From Phaffia rhodozyma (lineage: Eukaryota > Basidiomycota > Tremellomycetes > Cystofilobasidiales > Mrakiaceae), in NCBI GenBank assembly GCA_014706385.1, contig JACGZH010000003.1:1753501-1817500 (forward strand): DNA of 64,000 bases, read 5' to 3'. Below are positions 20,433 through 32,755 of the stretch, one piece after another (position 1 is the first letter of the stretch; the number at the start of each line of letters is the position of its first letter). Position numbers and translations under genes: made by a program. The notes under the pieces are model-generated. The model made no database searches and was not told the DNA's origin. It saw nothing but the letters and a program-made list of their open reading frames with translations.

Positions 20433-21179
20433 ATGGTTTGTGCGAAATGTGAGAAAAAGACGAGCAGGCTTGCCGCTCCAGATCCTGTATGTTTCACTTT
20501 CCTACTATTCTGCATTCTGTGCTTCTCTTTATCTTTCTCTCTTTCATAGCACGATTGAAATTTATCGATTTTGCAAGTATGGTCTGAAACATTTAACGGT
20601 GTTCTGGTGTTTTAGACGGTAGCTTCATCCTCATCCAACAGAAAAATTGGCGAAAACAAACTTTTATCGTCCAAACGTTTCTCGTCAGTCACACCTCTTT
20701 CACCTCTACTTCTTCGATATCTTTTCCGAAACGTTGAAGTGAGAACTGATTGTTGTATCGTCCGTTGAATTTACGGTTGAAATCGACCGTCTCTTAAGTC
20801 CGTATTCAACGTACAGCAATAAATGTAAGGACTGCAAGTCATCTGTTGCTCAAGTGAGTTTAACCCATAGCACCGTTCGGTCTTGAAATGTTTACCTGAG
20901 AGCACTCGTTTGACGGCTTTTGGTTCGACTCTATATTTCCCTTATCTTCGATGTGTAGAACATGGCTATCTATTGTCAAAATTGCGCGTACAAAAAGGGA
21001 CTATGTGCTATCTGCGGAAAGATGGTTCTGGACGTCAAGAAAGGTGAGCGTCTTTTATCCCTATTCGTGGTCCTCTTCAGTCGGCTCCTGATTGAGTCAA
21101 GCATTCTGATAGAGGACTTTTTTTTATGACCATTTTTGTTCGGCTCTTCGTAGGAGGATACAAACAGAGTAGTAAATAA
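20433..21179 (+). CDS. CRIPT: CRIPT-like zinc-binding splicing protein
   Basis: Small protein of about 100 residues; the family was named for PDZ binding in neurons but is a minor-spliceosome and nuclear zinc protein in most eukaryotes. Five exons can be joined: MVCAKCEKKTSRLAAPDP; TVASSSSNRKIGENKLLSS with KRFS; PYSTYSNKCKDCKSSVAQ; NMAIYCQNCAYKKGLCAICG with KMVLDVKK; GGYKQSSK and stop at 21177-21179. The four CxxC pairs, the N-terminal M-V-C-x-K-C-E-K-K and the K-x-Y-K-Q-(T/S)-S tail are all present, so the gene is complete. Every junction keeps phase. Confidence 0.93.
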
Positions 21180-21798
21180 GAGGGGTGTAGAGGGTATTGT
21201 CTTATTACTCCACTGTATGCGGATCGACTTGCCGAGGTATTTCTCACGGATGGAGAGGAAGCTATCATAGCCAAGACAGTTCTGCTTTCGATCCCCTTCC
21301 ACCCTCTTTCAGGCTACTTAGTCACCCGTTTGTTTGTCGATCGGTTAGAATCATCCTGCTCCTTCAAGGGATAGTTAGAAGATGCCCACTTCACAATGTA
21401 GTAGTATAATATCCCTCTCGACTCCTGTGTAAAGACATGTACTTTTACCATACCTATCTTCGATAAAATCTTTCTCTTATATCGTGTGATTGCTATTGGA
21501 GCGCTACATGAACGCATCACATTGAGCAAACTCTTTGTCGTTGCTAGCTAGCAAGCAAGGGGGTAAAATGAGGCATGGCCTATTGGGAGCACAGCCGCGG
21601 GGCCCCCACACAGTATTTTTTGAAGTTTCGACCCGCAACCTGCCATAATTCAATTCTCACTCCTTTCCTTTCCTACCTCCTTCCCTCCGGTCTTCATCAA
21701 CAGAAGCCAGACGACACTCTTTCTCTCTTTCTTCTTAGGAAACATCTGGACAAGATAAGCTAGCATAGGTCTGGTCCAAAAAATAACCTGTCATCAAT
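21180..21798. other. Gap between CRIPT and UTP14
   Basis: Promoter region of UTP14 and 3' flank of CRIPT. Contains a 14-nt perfect palindrome at 21541-21554 and a GC-rich patch near 21590-21610. No gene recognised. Confidence 0.5.
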
Positions 21799-24700
21799 AT
21801 GGGGAAATCTAGATCGAATCAAACGGGGAACAAGCCTCGAGCAGTGTTCTCCGCCTCATCCGCTTCCACATCCAAACCAAAAAGTGGTGGAGGAGGATCA
21901 GCCGCTTCCAAAGCTGAAGCAGGTTATGCCGCCCGTCAAGCCCGTAGGAATCCGCACGCAGATGCCGATCCTTTAGAGGTCTTCGATTATGCTCAAATGA
22001 AACATAAACGGTCGAATGTCGAGTCCGACTTGACGTTGGATGAGGCTGGTTCAGGTAGAGCCCAACGAGCCCAACGAAGGGATGAGGTCGACGAAGATGA
22101 TGAGAATGCAGAGGATGATGAGGAGGCTATGAAAGAGAGAATTAGAAAGTTTGTCAGTGGAGAGGGGAAAGGAGTTGTGGATGACGAGGATGATGAGGAA
22201 ATTGAGTCGGACGATGCGTTTGAAGGAGACGCTGAATTTGGAGAGGCATTCATGAAGAAGAACGTAAAAGGAAAGAAAGTTCTGAAGAAGGTACGTCTAA
22301 ATTCTGAGTTTCCTGTATTTCTTCCTATGAGATTCAGAAAACAATAGTTGCGTTTCAAGATTGGATCTTGTTTCTTGTAGCGGATCCCGACAAAGACCAT
22401 TACTGACTGTGAAACCTTGATTTGACTTGTGGATAATAAGACCAAACGGTCGATTCCACAGCCTGATTCCGATGATGAGGATCTCGACATTGACCTGGCC
22501 GAATCTTCTTCTGACGAGTATCCCACTTCTTCTGCCATTGGGGCTCGACAAGCCTCTGTTTTCGAGCAAACATCATCTCAAGATTCCGAGGAGGAGGTAG
22601 ATTTTGACTCGGACGAAGCTGGTCCTGAGGGTTTCGTCGATCTCAGTACCTTCCTGAGTGGACCAGCGAGCGACGACGATGATGAAGACGACAGCAGGGA
22701 CAAGAACACTGAACTGGAAGATATGGAAGATGATGACTCTGAGGAAGACGATGATGATGACTCTGAGGAAGACCAAGAAGATGAGGACGAGGACGAGGGT
22801 GAGATGAGCTTGGACGAAGATGGAGCTATCCGGCTCGAGTCCTTCATTTCCAATCTTAATTCTGGGAAGAGAAAGGCTGAGGAGTCAGACGAAGAAGATG
22901 TGGCGCCTAAGACAAAAAGACGGGTGCTCAAAGATCGAGCCGAGCAAGGTCGAAAGGAGGGTGAATTTGGTGCACCTCTTGCTCAGGACGGTATGTGTTG
23001 TTTCTTACGCCACAGAGTTTATTCATAACCAGTGTCTGGCTCGTTTTCTGATAGAACCGAAATTTAATCCATAAAACACAGGTGGAAAGCTTACTCTTCA
23101 GTCTCTACTCCAGCCTCTCCCCTCTTCGACCGCTAAGCGTCTACTTCAATCCAGCAAATCCACGTCATCCTCCTCCACCGCCGTTGCCGCTCCTCTTGCT
23201 ACTCGAGCCCAGGACAAGCTTGACCGAGTGGCCGCGTATGAGGCCACAAAGGAAGAAGTCCAGAAGTGGGGCCCTAGTATGAAGAGAATCAAGGAAGCAG
23301 AGCATCTCAGTTTCCCTCTTCAGGGCCAGAAGAAATCGGAAGCAAGCAGTGCAACTCTTTCGTCTAAGTTCAAGGTGTGTGCTTCCTGTTTCTCACGTTT
23401 GTAGCTGTGTTGTTATCAATCATGGTATTTTTGTTGACAATATTTTGTGCTATGCCTCACTCAACGGTATTATATTTTACAGCCAACAAATGACTTCGAA
23501 TCAGCCGTCGCCTCCCTTATCGCCTCTGCCAACATGTCCGAGAAGGATTTGAACAAGACCGAAGAACTTGCCATGACGAATCTTACCATTGAAGAGGTAG
23601 CTGCCCGAAGAGCCGAACTTCGACGAATGCGTGAACTCAACTTCCGAGCTGAAGCAAAAGCGAAGCGAGTCTCTAAAATCAAGTCAAAGGCTTTCCGGAA
23701 GATTGCCAAGAAGGAGAAGGAGAGAAACGCGCAGAAGTTGGAGGATGCTGGTCTGGGTCCTGAGGTTGATGAAGAAGAAGAGATGATCAAAAGGGAGCGA
23801 GAACGAGCGATCGAGAGGGCCACGCTTAGGCACAAGAACACCGGCAAATGGGCGAAGAGCATGCTCGGAAAAGCGGACGATCTTGATGTCGATCAAAGAA
23901 GAGAGCTGAATGAGCAATTAGAACAGGGTGATAAGTTAAAGAGGAGGATTCAAGGGCGAGGAGACGGATCTGACTCGGACGAGTACGATTCTTCAGAGGG
24001 AGAAGAAGGAGAGGGGATCGAGGAGATTCGGGGCAGAGCGCTTGAGGAGCTTGCCAGACTCGAGGAAGAGGAAGGTGTCGAAGGCGCTCAGGGAGCAAAG
24101 AGCCACTCCAAGAAGTCGGGCTTGTTCGACATGAAGTTCATGGCAGATGCTAGGGCTAGAGCTCAGAGCCAAACCAATCAGGAGTTAGATGACTTTAAGC
24201 GGGAGATGGGCAAGCTTAAGGAGTCGGATGAGGAGATTTCGGGAGACGAAGGGGATGGCAGTTCGGGCCAGGCCGGACCGTCTTTTGTTGGAAGTAATAA
24301 AGGACGTATGGTTTTCAACACTGCTGTCGTCAATGTAGGTCATCTTGTTTGAACATATTGAACGATCGCTAATCGTGAGCACTGACTGGATTTCCAAACA
24401 ATTCACTGAATAATCTTGCAGGATTCCACTCCGACTAAGAAGTTTGACAATACCACTGCCTATTCTGCCTTCGAGACTTCCGCTGAAGACGATATAGAGC
24501 CTGCTAATAAGGCTACTGTTACTTCTGCTTCTCATGGTGAGACTGTTCAAGAAGAAAACCCTTGGCTCACCGCTTCTTCGTCGGGCAAGAAAATCTCCAG
24601 GAAGAAGAACAACTTGGTCGGTCGAGAAGCTGAAGGCGCGGAGAAGAGCGCGAAAGCTATGAAGAAGTCCTTGTCCAAGTCTGAGGAGGCTCGTCAGAGA

Positions 24701-25722
24701 GAAAGAGAGGATGCTGCGGTAGAAATCGATCCGTCGCACGTCTCACTCAAGAAGTCGGAAACGACAAGCAGCCAAGGCGCCGCCCCTCCTGCCTCTGCCA
24801 CGGAGAAACGTAGAAAAGGCAAGAAGGCAAAACAAGACCAGGCTCAAAACGAAATAGAGAGCGATAGTGATATCGAGGACCACGAGATGCAGGGTCCATT
24901 GGCCATCAGACAGAGGGACCTTGTCGCCCAGGCATTTGCTGGAGATAACGTAGTCGAGGTTTGTTCTTTGTCGTTTCTTCATCTCCAGCTCCGGTTCCTT
25001 GTTCCATAATGTGTCTGACCATACCCCGTTCTGCACTTTTCAATTTGATCCTATCATCAGGAGTTCGCTGCCGAAAAGCGACGAGAAGAAGCTCGAGATG
25101 CCCCAATGGAAGAAGACATCACTCTCCCTGGATGGGTATGTGTTTTTCTTGTCTGATATTATATCTTTGAATCTCGGATCGCGTGAGAGCATTTCCAATT
25201 GACCTTTTCCTGTTTTTGCATTAGGGCGCTTGGGGAGGAACGGGTGTCAAGAAGCAAAGGAACCAGAAGAAGGTCATTCGAAAACATGAAGGGATCGAGC
25301 AAAGACAGCGGAAAGATTTCAACAAGTCCAATGTCATCATCAGCGAACGGAAAGACAAGAAAGCTTCCAAATTCCAGACAAAAGACCTACCGTATCCTTA
25401 CACAAGGTTGGTTTTTAAGACTCGTTGTTCTTGCTCTCTTGTCGTGTGGTTTCGTATCCTGATATCCTCTCTTTCTGATCTCTTAGTGCCGCCCAATACG
25501 AAGCAAGTTTGGCACAGTCTGTGGGAACAGAGTGGGCTACCAGGAAGACGCATCAGAAGCTTACAATGCCTCGCGTTGTCACCAAGGTTCGTTTTTCTTT
25601 CATATGGAGTTTGCGTCTGGGGAAGTAGTAGTTTAACAATGTTCTGGCGTCACTTTCTTCTTCTGATCATTCTTCTCTATCAGCTGGGAGCAATCATACA
25701 TCCTTTGGAGCAGCAGCATTAG
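21799..25722 (+). CDS. UTP14: U3 snoRNP / small-subunit processome protein Utp14
   Basis: Nucleolar factor of the SSU processome that activates the helicase Dhr1 during 18S rRNA maturation. The ATG at 21799 starts MGKSRSNQTGNKPRAVF. A conserved ADPLEVFDYAQMKHKR block and several very acidic tracts follow, then AAYEATKEEVQKWGPSMKRI, FPLQGQK, the helical block RMRELNFRAEAKAKRVSKIK with KSKAFRKI, and ATLRHKNTGKWAKSMLG, all Utp14 signatures. The middle has ENPWL, the Dhr1-binding type motif. The last exons give LPGWGAWGGTGVKKQ, DLPYPYTSAAQYEASLAQSV, and PRVVTK joined to LGAIIHPLEQQH, stop at 25720-25722. About eight introns. It converges on the chitin synthase gene. Confidence 0.93.
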
Positions 25723-26083
25723 TCTTTCCTATCTGTCATCCATCGACTTTCTTTCATTTAACATTAGAGCGATCAGTTTATGTTTATCTTATCTGGGGAA
25801 TTTGCCAAAATGATACATCTTTAGAAACTACCGAACCTGTCTTGGGTATACAGATTCCTCAGTAAATGTGGGAATATTAGGACATGACAAAACGAGAGAA
25901 AAACTACATAGACGAAGTTGAGAATAATCGAAACAACATTTGTAAGGTAAAGAAAGAAAAGAGAGTTAATGACTTATGCGTTGAATCACCGATGTATCTA
26001 CGAGCGACGGCAGCATCGAGTCATATTACGCCATATAAAGTACGCGAGGCACTGTTTTCAATCATAAAAAAGGCATATAAGCG
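25723..26083. other. Convergent gap UTP14 / chitin synthase
   Basis: Three-prime flanks of two convergent genes, A/T-rich in the right half. Nothing else recognised. Confidence 0.6.
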
Positions 26084-29000
26084 TTAAACAAAGATAATCA
26101 GCGTTTGACTCGTTAAATATATCAACGAGTCGATCATGCGCATGCTTACACCCATAAACCTCGCAAAGGAAAGACCGAACTGAATAAGTTGTTGAGTCAG
26201 ATACATCACATGATTGTCCGACACTATCAGACAGGTTACGCGATGAGGCACTCACTGTTGACCAAAGAATAAACTTGAAGTACACGTTTTGCTTTTTCAC
26301 CAGGTGCATTTCGTTTTCGTTGATTGCCATTGAGACACAATCCGCCATGGAAGGTGACTGCAAGTTATTTGAGTCATTTGAGTTGATGCAATGGAGGACA
26401 AGAGCATCGGTTGTGTCTAGTCCATTTAGGTTTTGAATGACAAGCGCGAGAGCGGCGTTGGTGAACATCCATAAACAGACCAATCTAGTCCGGAATGTTT
26501 TATTAGAATCCTGTAAGCAACAAAGCATAAACAGCAATTGAGCATACTCGATAAAATATGGTAACGAAAGATAAGAGATACAGAAACTGACATCAGGTGT
26601 AGGCTTCTCGTGAACTGTTTCTGGCAGAGATTTCGAGATAGCTCTGGAAACCGTATCCTTGAAGGCCTGGTCGATATCCGCTTGATCCTGTATGATAATG
26701 TGCATGCAGACTTGTTATCAGACGGGGCAGACACTGGGCGCTCATTGTTTGTCAAATGAACTTGCCTTCTCAATATCCTCGACAACTGGCTCGGACTGCC
26801 CCTTTTCGTGGGTGGATGAGATCGAAGGCAGAGTATCGTCCTTGTCGGAACCTATCCGAATGTCCGATGTAGCGTCAGTCCCGTAGCTTCTTGACTATCG
26901 GAGCTAGAACCATCTATGAACTTACCTTTCGTTCCCCAACTCACATCGTGCAAGTTGCCTAAATATGATTCAAGGATGAAACAGACTCAGGAAAAGAATG
27001 AAACTCGACCAGTCCATTTGAGTTACTTACAGAATGCATATACGTTCAAAACATTGGTCAGACTAGGCGCGATGAGCATGTACTGTGGGAAACTAGATCG
27101 CAAGACCGAAAGAACGATTATCAACATATGCCCAGCTGATGAGAGGCAACATGAGCTTCCGGTGCCTTGGGCGCATACCTCGTCAACATATGCCAAGGAT
27201 CCCCCTAGAGTGATAAAACCCATATCACAGCACGACAAAGCAAAACTCCATCAGTCATGTATTCGAAATCAAGCAACCAGCAAGACAATACCCACGAATA
27301 GGACAGACGCAAATAGATAGATTCCGAAGTTTGAAGCTAGAGCAGCTAACAGTACTCCGTTCGTCGCATTGAATAGAGACTCAAATCTCTGGGCCAAGCC
27401 TGGCAGATCAGGATTTAAGAATACTCCCTATGAAGTCATATTCAATAACGGCAAAACCAATCGATCTCGGTTACCGCTTGGGCTTGAATGTAGAATTGAT
27501 AATGTACGCACCTGAAACGCTTTGACGGAGAGGATTACAGAACAGGCGATGAGATAGGCTGACAAGATGGCGAATATCCTGATAAATAGATGCGCAAACA
27601 TAGGTCTAGATAGCAATAAGCATTGAATGGGCAAAAAGTACGAGAATCAAGATTGTAACTAACGTCAATGTCATCACGTATAAGAATCGTTCGCCTTTAG
27701 GACGGTTTCCGAGCGCCAACACAAACTGAACAATGCACATTTGGAGAAACAAAGATATCAGCGCTTGATGTCAAACACATAGAGAGAAAAATGTCGTCTT
27801 TGACTTACTTGAAGCATCAGAAGCGACAGATAGAGCCATTGCAACCCATTGTTGACCCAAATTGTCTTGTTGTGATGGAACAAGAATATCCGGTAGAAAC
27901 CGCGGGTGTTATGCAGTTAGCAGAATGCCAAGCTTGGCAGTAATGAACTGATCCAAACTCACCACTGCAGGGGTTCCAAAGAGATAGATCGGTCCTGGGC
28001 TCAGAGTAGGTACCAGACTGACAATGATGGAGAATGTAAGCCAAACGTTGGCCAGCGCGAACCAACTAAAGATAAGCTGGTATACATTATACTGTATATT
28101 CAATATCTGGTTATGTCAACAACCTTCATCAAAAGGACACAGAATCATACGTTGAAAGGACGCACCAGAGCCTGAATGTGAAAGAAAAACAATCTGAAGA
28201 GAAAGAACGGTGATATCATGAGCCTCATGAACATATCAATGTGTAAGAACATCATCGCACCTGATGATATTGTGTCCGGACCGATAGAGTCTGAAGAAAT
28301 GATAGAGAGAATACTACGGAGCGAAAGACAGAATAAACATCAGAGTCGAACATATCACAAGGGATGAGGCATGGGTATGACTCACGATGGAAGCTGCAAA
28401 AGAACCATTCAACCATCGTCTTCTCTGCGAGATGAGTTCCGCCGTTTCCTCAGGAACATCAGTCTCCGCTTTACTAGCCTTCACATATGCTAAGGTCCAT
28501 TTGTCACGGGCCTAAAAATGATATAGGTTCACAATTCAACATCGTTGGATTGATACCAGAAAACATCAAAAAATAAAAGTTGAAGGAACATACCTTTGCC
28601 ACTAGCTCGAAACAAAGGATTCTGTCCTCAGCCAGAAACATGTTCTTGCTTTGGTTCGTAGAAGACAACGTATTGGATCGTATGAGCGATATTCTAAATT
28701 ATGTGGGTGAATAGATATCGACTCACGTGAAAATCCCCATCCCGTTGGTACCCTTCTTGCCAAGTCTCTCGGCCACTATTTTCGAACATAAGGAAGGGTA
28801 AGATTATTTGCGTCACGATAGCCGGATGTAGAAAGAAAGGTCGACAAACTGGTATGATCTCCATGGAAATATTGTTCCAAAGGTCTCCCTTGGATTGCGC
28901 GGAAACGGTAAGCGCTAAATGCTCCAGGAAGAACGCTCACACTTGAAACAAGTGAAACCGAAAGAAGATGGGCATAAATTACTTTCATGAACGTGTATAT

Positions 29001-31175
29001 GAACAGACGGCTTACTATCCAAAAACACTCTCGAACGGTTTGTCCAAGATATTTGACATCTTGTACTCAAAATTCTGAGCGGCAACTTAAGAATCAGAGA
29101 AACAAGGGTAGATGTCAATTTGTCGATCTGCAACTGATTTCAAAAGAAGATAATATGAACGCACCAAGAGGATTCAAAAGCTTCTTGCCTCCTTTCAACA
29201 TGGCATGGATTTCTCCACATGCTCCACCTAGATTGGCGTTGTTCTGAGAGGTTGAGTTGAAAATTAACAACAAAGTTTCGACCACGTACAAGTATTGGAG
29301 ACAAGAATGAAACCCACATGAAATGCTTCCCAGACTAGTGAATACCAAGGAAAACATGAAAAATCAGATGCGATAATCCTCATGATTTCCGATGCAGACG
29401 TAAGGATGTGAACGTACGGTGGTAGATAGCTTTATGCCCTGGTTTTGTCCCTGCGTCCAATAGCACACAAATTTCGGGCTAATGGGTTCCGTTGATACGA
29501 CTGGTGAGTACGCATAATATCCTTTTTTTTAAAAAGACCTAATTTGGATGGCTTTAGAGAAGACATACCTGCAACATGCGTCCAACTCCGTTAAAAAGCC
29601 AACGATGGCTGTTGATCTTCTTCGCATTCTTCTGCTTCAAGATCAGGATTATTTGGACAGGAACAAGGTTATTGGGATCATCTTCACGGGGTAAGGTCAG
29701 CGCCGGCTTGGAGTCAACCGAGAGTTGAGTCGTGTACTGTTAGGAAAAACGAATTACGTCGAAGTGTTATATGATCAGCAAATTCTGTGTCTGCCCATTT
29801 CCTACATTGTATGAGCCAGTGTGCAGGAAGACCACCGACCTCGAATATGTGCGCGACGGTTTCTCTACCGTCGACTTCCTTCTTCATAATCCCATCCTGG
29901 TAAACTCCGACAGTAGCCAAGAGATCGAGAACTTCTTTGTCCATGGGTCCTATACCATCGCAAACCAGACAGACTGTGATCTTTTGCCAAGTGGGTTTGA
30001 TAAATCCTGCTTCGATCCCGGTCTCTGAAGGGGTACGCCAGTACTTGGATGTTTTAGATCGACAAATGTCCCGGACATTGAGCATAATGTTGTGAAGTGT
30101 TCGAGAATAGAGCTCTTTGGACTCATTGTCTGTATATCAAAGCAAGAATGTACAGAATCAGTCGGTTAATGTTCACAAGGTGAACAACTTTTGCTCAGCG
30201 CAAATGACCTTACAAGAGGTGACTGCAATGAGCAGCTCAGTTTCACGACGGTAATTAGACGTTCGCAGAGACCAGCCATTGGCATTGGTAAAGTCGTCGG
30301 GGTCGCAGGTAGCCGCTAAATGCAAGAAGCAGACAAAGCTCGACGTTAGTGACAGCAGCGTCAAAGAGTGATCAGAAGCACGCCTACCCGTATATCTCAT
30401 GTGTCTTCAAGAAGGAAAGATCACCAAGACATATGTATTTAGTCAATGATCCAATGTTTCGAAGTTGTAACAGAACTCACGAAAACTCTGTCACTTTGCC
30501 CTCTAGTTATCACAAGGCCGATGACATGAAGGTAGGGATTTGAAAATGAAGTACATTCAGCAATCGTATATGACGACGATATAAGAACTTGTTCGAGCAC
30601 GGGGACGTACCTTGCAGATACTTTCCTTCCACCGCACTTCGGATAGCCGTCGGAACCGCATACTCGCAAACAAAGTTTCTCCCTTCGATCAGACGAATCT
30701 TTCTCGTTGTTCCCCTCTTTGGGATCAACTGTCTCCTGGACCATTCGCTTCCAGGTCCCGCGGGAGTCCTTGGATAAGGCATACTACCAAGGTTTCTTCC
30801 AGATTCACCATATTGAGCTTGATCATACCTAAACTCCGGCAGGAGGCCCATACCAGCACCGCGCTGTTGTGGTTGCCTTTGATGAAAAGGAGACGAGTAC
30901 TCCTCTTCTCTGGAGTATACCAACCGTTCCCGATCGTTCTCAATCATATGGGATCGATTGTGATGATGAGGATCTTTCTCCTGAGAGTCCAAGAGTGCTA
31001 CATCACTCATACCTGAAGCCGTCCGATTCCGCCTAGCTGATTGTGCAGGGAACCGAAGGGGATCGCGTGGGGAGCGAGGTGTTCCATATCCCAGATCGAA
31101 GGAGGGTTGATGGGCCCGTCGAGGGGTCATAGGCTCGTCAGTAGGTTGCCGGGTTCGGCGTGGTGTTTCGGGCAT
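26084..31175 (-). CDS. CHS: Chitin synthase (division 1, GT2 family)
   Basis: Plasma-membrane enzyme polymerising UDP-GlcNAc into cell wall chitin. The N-terminus is a Pro/Arg/Ser-rich cytosolic region (start taken at 31175, [20 protein letters not shown]; an upstream leader exon cannot be excluded because a TTTTCAG acceptor lies at about 31236). Then [101 protein letters not shown] and [14 protein letters not shown]: the EDR and QRRRW catalytic motifs are intact. Multiple membrane spans follow. The best C-terminus joins YFKFILWST to [10 protein letters not shown] across an intron, with stop at 26084. More than 15 introns. Classes I-III all have these motifs; I cannot fix the class. Confidence 0.9.
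26107..26131. repeat. Perfect inverted repeat (8-bp arms)
   Basis: GACTCGTT and AACGAGTC flank a 9-base A/T spacer. It lies in the final chitin synthase exon about 20 bases before the stop codon and could fold as a hairpin in the mRNA. Confidence 0.6.
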
Positions 31176-31782
31176 ACGAGGGGGTGGCGCTACGATAAGA
31201 TCTGGTGAAGTAAGGGAGGAGAACGTGCTGAGCAACTGAAAACCCAGGTTAGAGTTGATTCTCTTTTGACCTCTTGCCTATTCTCTGTAGATGCGACGGG
31301 CAAACAATAACAACAACAACGACATTAACGACAGGGGCAAGTAGGTCATAGGCACCGTTAGTACGAGATGATTTCTGAACGCATCATCAGCGCAATGTCA
31401 ACAAAGGAACATCTCGGACAAAGTTGGAAGTCAGTACGATCGAAATTTCCAAGTCAGCACAACCAAATCTTTTTTCTTCTAACGGCGGAATTCAATCTGT
31501 CTTTCTTGGTGTGGTGTTTGATAAAGCAGACTCATTTAAAAGTCTCAAGAAGGTGAGGCTATATGCGAATGAAACAGTCTGGGCAAATGTGGGTGAACCC
31601 TTGGCGTATCTGGCCAAACATGGGCGGGGGCTTTTACAGATGAGCTGGCCGATGAATTGAATAAAAGATAGCCTCGTCAACCTCTGTGGCTCGTTCTCTT
31701 GTTATCTTCCGTCCTCCACATACTTACACTTATATCCATCCTCTTCCCTTTTCATCCACTCAACCACAAAAACAGAACCAAA
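31176..31782. promoter_or_regulatory. Divergent promoter region chitin synthase / metallothionein
   Basis: About 600 bp between genes reading away from each other. Carries an AAC-rich run near 31304-31323 and, on the metallothionein side, a TATA-like GAATAAAAGA at about 31658-31667. Two copper-response-like motifs are listed separately. Function inferred from layout. Confidence 0.45.
31639..31648 (+). promoter_or_regulatory. Candidate copper-response element (GCTG core)
   Basis: GATGAGCTGG fits the degenerate Cuf1-type consensus D-W-D-D-H-GCTG-D described for fission yeast. It lies about 10 bases before a TATA-like AATAAAAG and about 135 bases before the metallothionein ATG. A second match on the other strand is at 31387-31396. 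The consensus is loose enough that one match is expected by chance in roughly this length, so this is only suggestive. Confidence 0.2.
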
Positions 31783-32508
31783 ATGGCCTGCTCGTAGCTT
31801 CCTTTCTCTTCACTGTGGAGTGGTCAGGGGAGGACCGAGCTTGTGTTTACAACTTCTGACCGAGTATCATCTTCTATTTACCCTCTCTCCCCCAAATTCA
31901 TACACCTAAGCTGTTCTACCAAGCCCAGTGTTTGTGCTTGCGGCGGAGACCCCAAAGCCTGCACTGTCAGTATTTTTAATACCTTCCATCCTCTGTACTC
32001 GATACACCTCTGTCCTGAACGCTCATGTTAATTAATCTCTCGACCCGACTTCCCCGTCTCAGTGCCCTACCGACAGTTGCGCCTGTGCTAACTGTGATAT
32101 GACCAAGAAGGAAGTCAAGACGACTTGCGCTTGTGGAGGATCCGAGCAAAGTTGCACTGTGCGTTCATCACCGGTTTTTCATATATATCAAAGGCAGTTG
32201 ACCAATAGCTTGACCATCCCTCTCTACTTTCTCAGTGCGTCCCTGGACAGTGTATTTGTTCCGGATGTGACATGACCAAGAGAGATACCACCTCGTGTGG
32301 TTGCCAAGGAGACGGTTTGAAATGCACTGTGAGCCGCCCTTATCATGATCCGGTCGTCTCTCTTGCAACTGCTAACATCACGCGTCACTGTTGTTTATAG
32401 TGCCCTCCGGAAAAATGTGTTTGTGCTGGTTGCAACATGAAGAGCAAGTCTGCAGAGTCTTCGGAATCTTGCTGTGGAGGCAAGACCGAGACCAAGTCTT
32501 GCTGTTAA
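31783..32508 (+). CDS. Copper-type metallothionein with repeated Cys modules
   Basis: Short Cys-rich metal-binding protein; relatives in Cryptococcus (CMT1/CMT2) bind Cu(I) and are induced by copper. Five exons: 31783-31793, 31929-31965, 32063-32158, 32236-32328, 32401-32508, giving 114 residues with 26 Cys. After MACSVCACGGDPKACT each exon is one module: C-P-T-D-S-C-A-C-A-N-C-D-M ..., C-V-P-G-Q-C-I-C-S-G-C-D-M ..., C-P-P-E-K-C-V-C-A-G-C-N-M ..., ending SCC. Modules 2 and 3 end in C-T exactly at a phase-0 donor, as does exon 2. There are no aromatic residues or His. Copper specificity is inferred from Cys-x-Cys spacing and resemblance. It converges with TRAPPC11. Confidence 0.9.
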
Positions 32509-32755
32509 ATACGCGTTTATCAAGAACAAGGCCTGGTCTAAAACAAAAAGAGCAGGATCGGTCAGAAATTGAGAGTAGATCCGTGTAGCTGTATTGAGAT
32601 ATTGTCTATTTATATCTTTATCGACTAGCCTGGCGAAGAGGTATTCCTCTGTGTTCGCGTTTTGAGTTGAAGGGAGAAAAAGAAGTTAAGAGCAAGGGAC
32701 CAATTATGTTAACGTGCAACAAGCGACGTCTTATCAAGAACATTATCAAGCCTCT

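Noticed and set aside
21541..21554. 14-nt perfect palindrome upstream of UTP14
   Set aside because: A few such palindromes are expected by chance in 64 kb, and it has no paired copy or known motif.
22578..22931. Ser-rich antisense frame opposite UTP14 (similar ones opposite AP-3 beta at 4004-4201 and MAK16 at 49651-49959)
   Set aside because: These are mirror images of Asp/Glu-coding GAN codons, which read as Ser codons on the other strand; not genes.
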